A stretch of 6,340 bases of DNA from Candidatus Omnitrophota bacterium (GTDB lineage: Bacteria; Omnitrophota; Gorgyraeia; B26-G9). The position numbers were made by a program, and so were the translations under genes. The notes under the pieces were generated by a model. The model did no database searches. It saw only the letters and a program-made list of their open reading frames with translations, and had not been told where the DNA came from. Numbering within the stretch: the first letter of the stretch is position 1; each line of letters starts with the position of its first letter. Where the stretch lies: the NCBI GenBank assembly GCA_030630245.1, contig DAOVNL010000050.1:1-6340 (forward strand), in the 5' to 3' direction. Shown here in pieces: positions 6,163 to 6,340 of this stretch.

Positions 6163-6277
6163 CCTTATTATATTTAGGAGCTAAACTTAAAACTGCATTA
6201 TATCTAAAAGTGTCAATCCTAAGTAGGGGCTAAGGGCAAACACTTAATATAAATAAAACTCAAATCAGGTGATCAAA

Positions 6278-6340
6278 ATGTTTGATGGCGGCAAAAAATA
6301 CAATATTGCTTTCAGAATAATCTCGGCGTTTATTATCCAA
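6278..6340 (+). CDS. Start of a gene for another exported protein (cut by window edge)
   Basis: Twenty-one codons are visible from ATG 6278. The SD AGGTGA (6267-6272) lies 5 nt upstream, a near-ideal arrangement. The peptide starts with a basic segment (GGKKY) followed by the hydrophobic run AFRIISAFIIQ. This closely resembles FLKIVSLVIIQ in the signal peptide of the fusion gene at 4185: I, S, I, I and Q fall in the same register. The gene is therefore probably a third member of the local exported family, but the LSP module and the mature domain lie outside the window. It appears to be transcribed from its own promoter at 5993. Confidence 0.65.
   Translation, partial: MFDGGKKYNIAFRIISAFIIQ

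Noticed and set aside
6186..6277. Known riboswitch class in the leader before the right-edge gene
   Set aside because: I compared the C/G-rich segment from memory with cyclic di-GMP, preQ1, fluoride, TPP and guanidine patterns and found no matching conserved core.

Overview
The window suggests an uncultured, diderm-type, AT-rich bacterium. Two adjacent exported proteins share a signal peptide followed by an 'LSPxLxI' module, and a third similar signal sequence starts at the right edge. Together with the PAS/HD-GYP sensor protein, this reminds me of Omnitrophota (OP3)-type metagenomic genomes. That placement is an impression from memory and the sequence alone does not prove it.

Layout: positions 1-99 are non-coding and hold two stem-loops with CUUG tetraloops built on a 17-nt direct repeat. 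A sigma70-type promoter (100-127) then drives a membrane-anchored, three-PAS HD-GYP protein (157-1968), predicted to degrade cyclic di-GMP in response to a signal. A 229-nt gap holds a G/C-rich hairpin and a well-formed extended -10 promoter (2088-2116). That promoter serves two co-directional genes 28 nt apart. The first (2198-4156) is an exported, charged, helix/coiled-coil-rich protein of unknown function with a hydrophobic C-terminal tail. The second (4185-5816) is a fusion of signal peptide, LSP module, uridine-kinase-like P-loop domain, hydrophobic segment and class I SAM methyltransferase. A 461-nt gap follows, with a weak AT-rich stem-loop, a second extended -10 promoter (5993-6021) and a long leader of about 250 nt. 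The leader contains a 17-bp hairpin that overlaps a G-run tract. The window ends inside the first 21 codons of a gene (6278 onward) whose start resembles the signal sequence of the kinase/methyltransferase gene.

How the genes relate: all genes point right, but there appear to be three separate transcription starts. The HD-GYP gene is probably a stand-alone signalling unit. The genes from 2198 onward look like a local cluster of exported proteins that share an N-terminal addressing module joined to unrelated C-terminal parts. The most notable point is the presence of apparently ATP- and SAM-dependent domains behind an export signal. The shorter reading frames on the minus strand inside these genes look like shadows and are not annotated.
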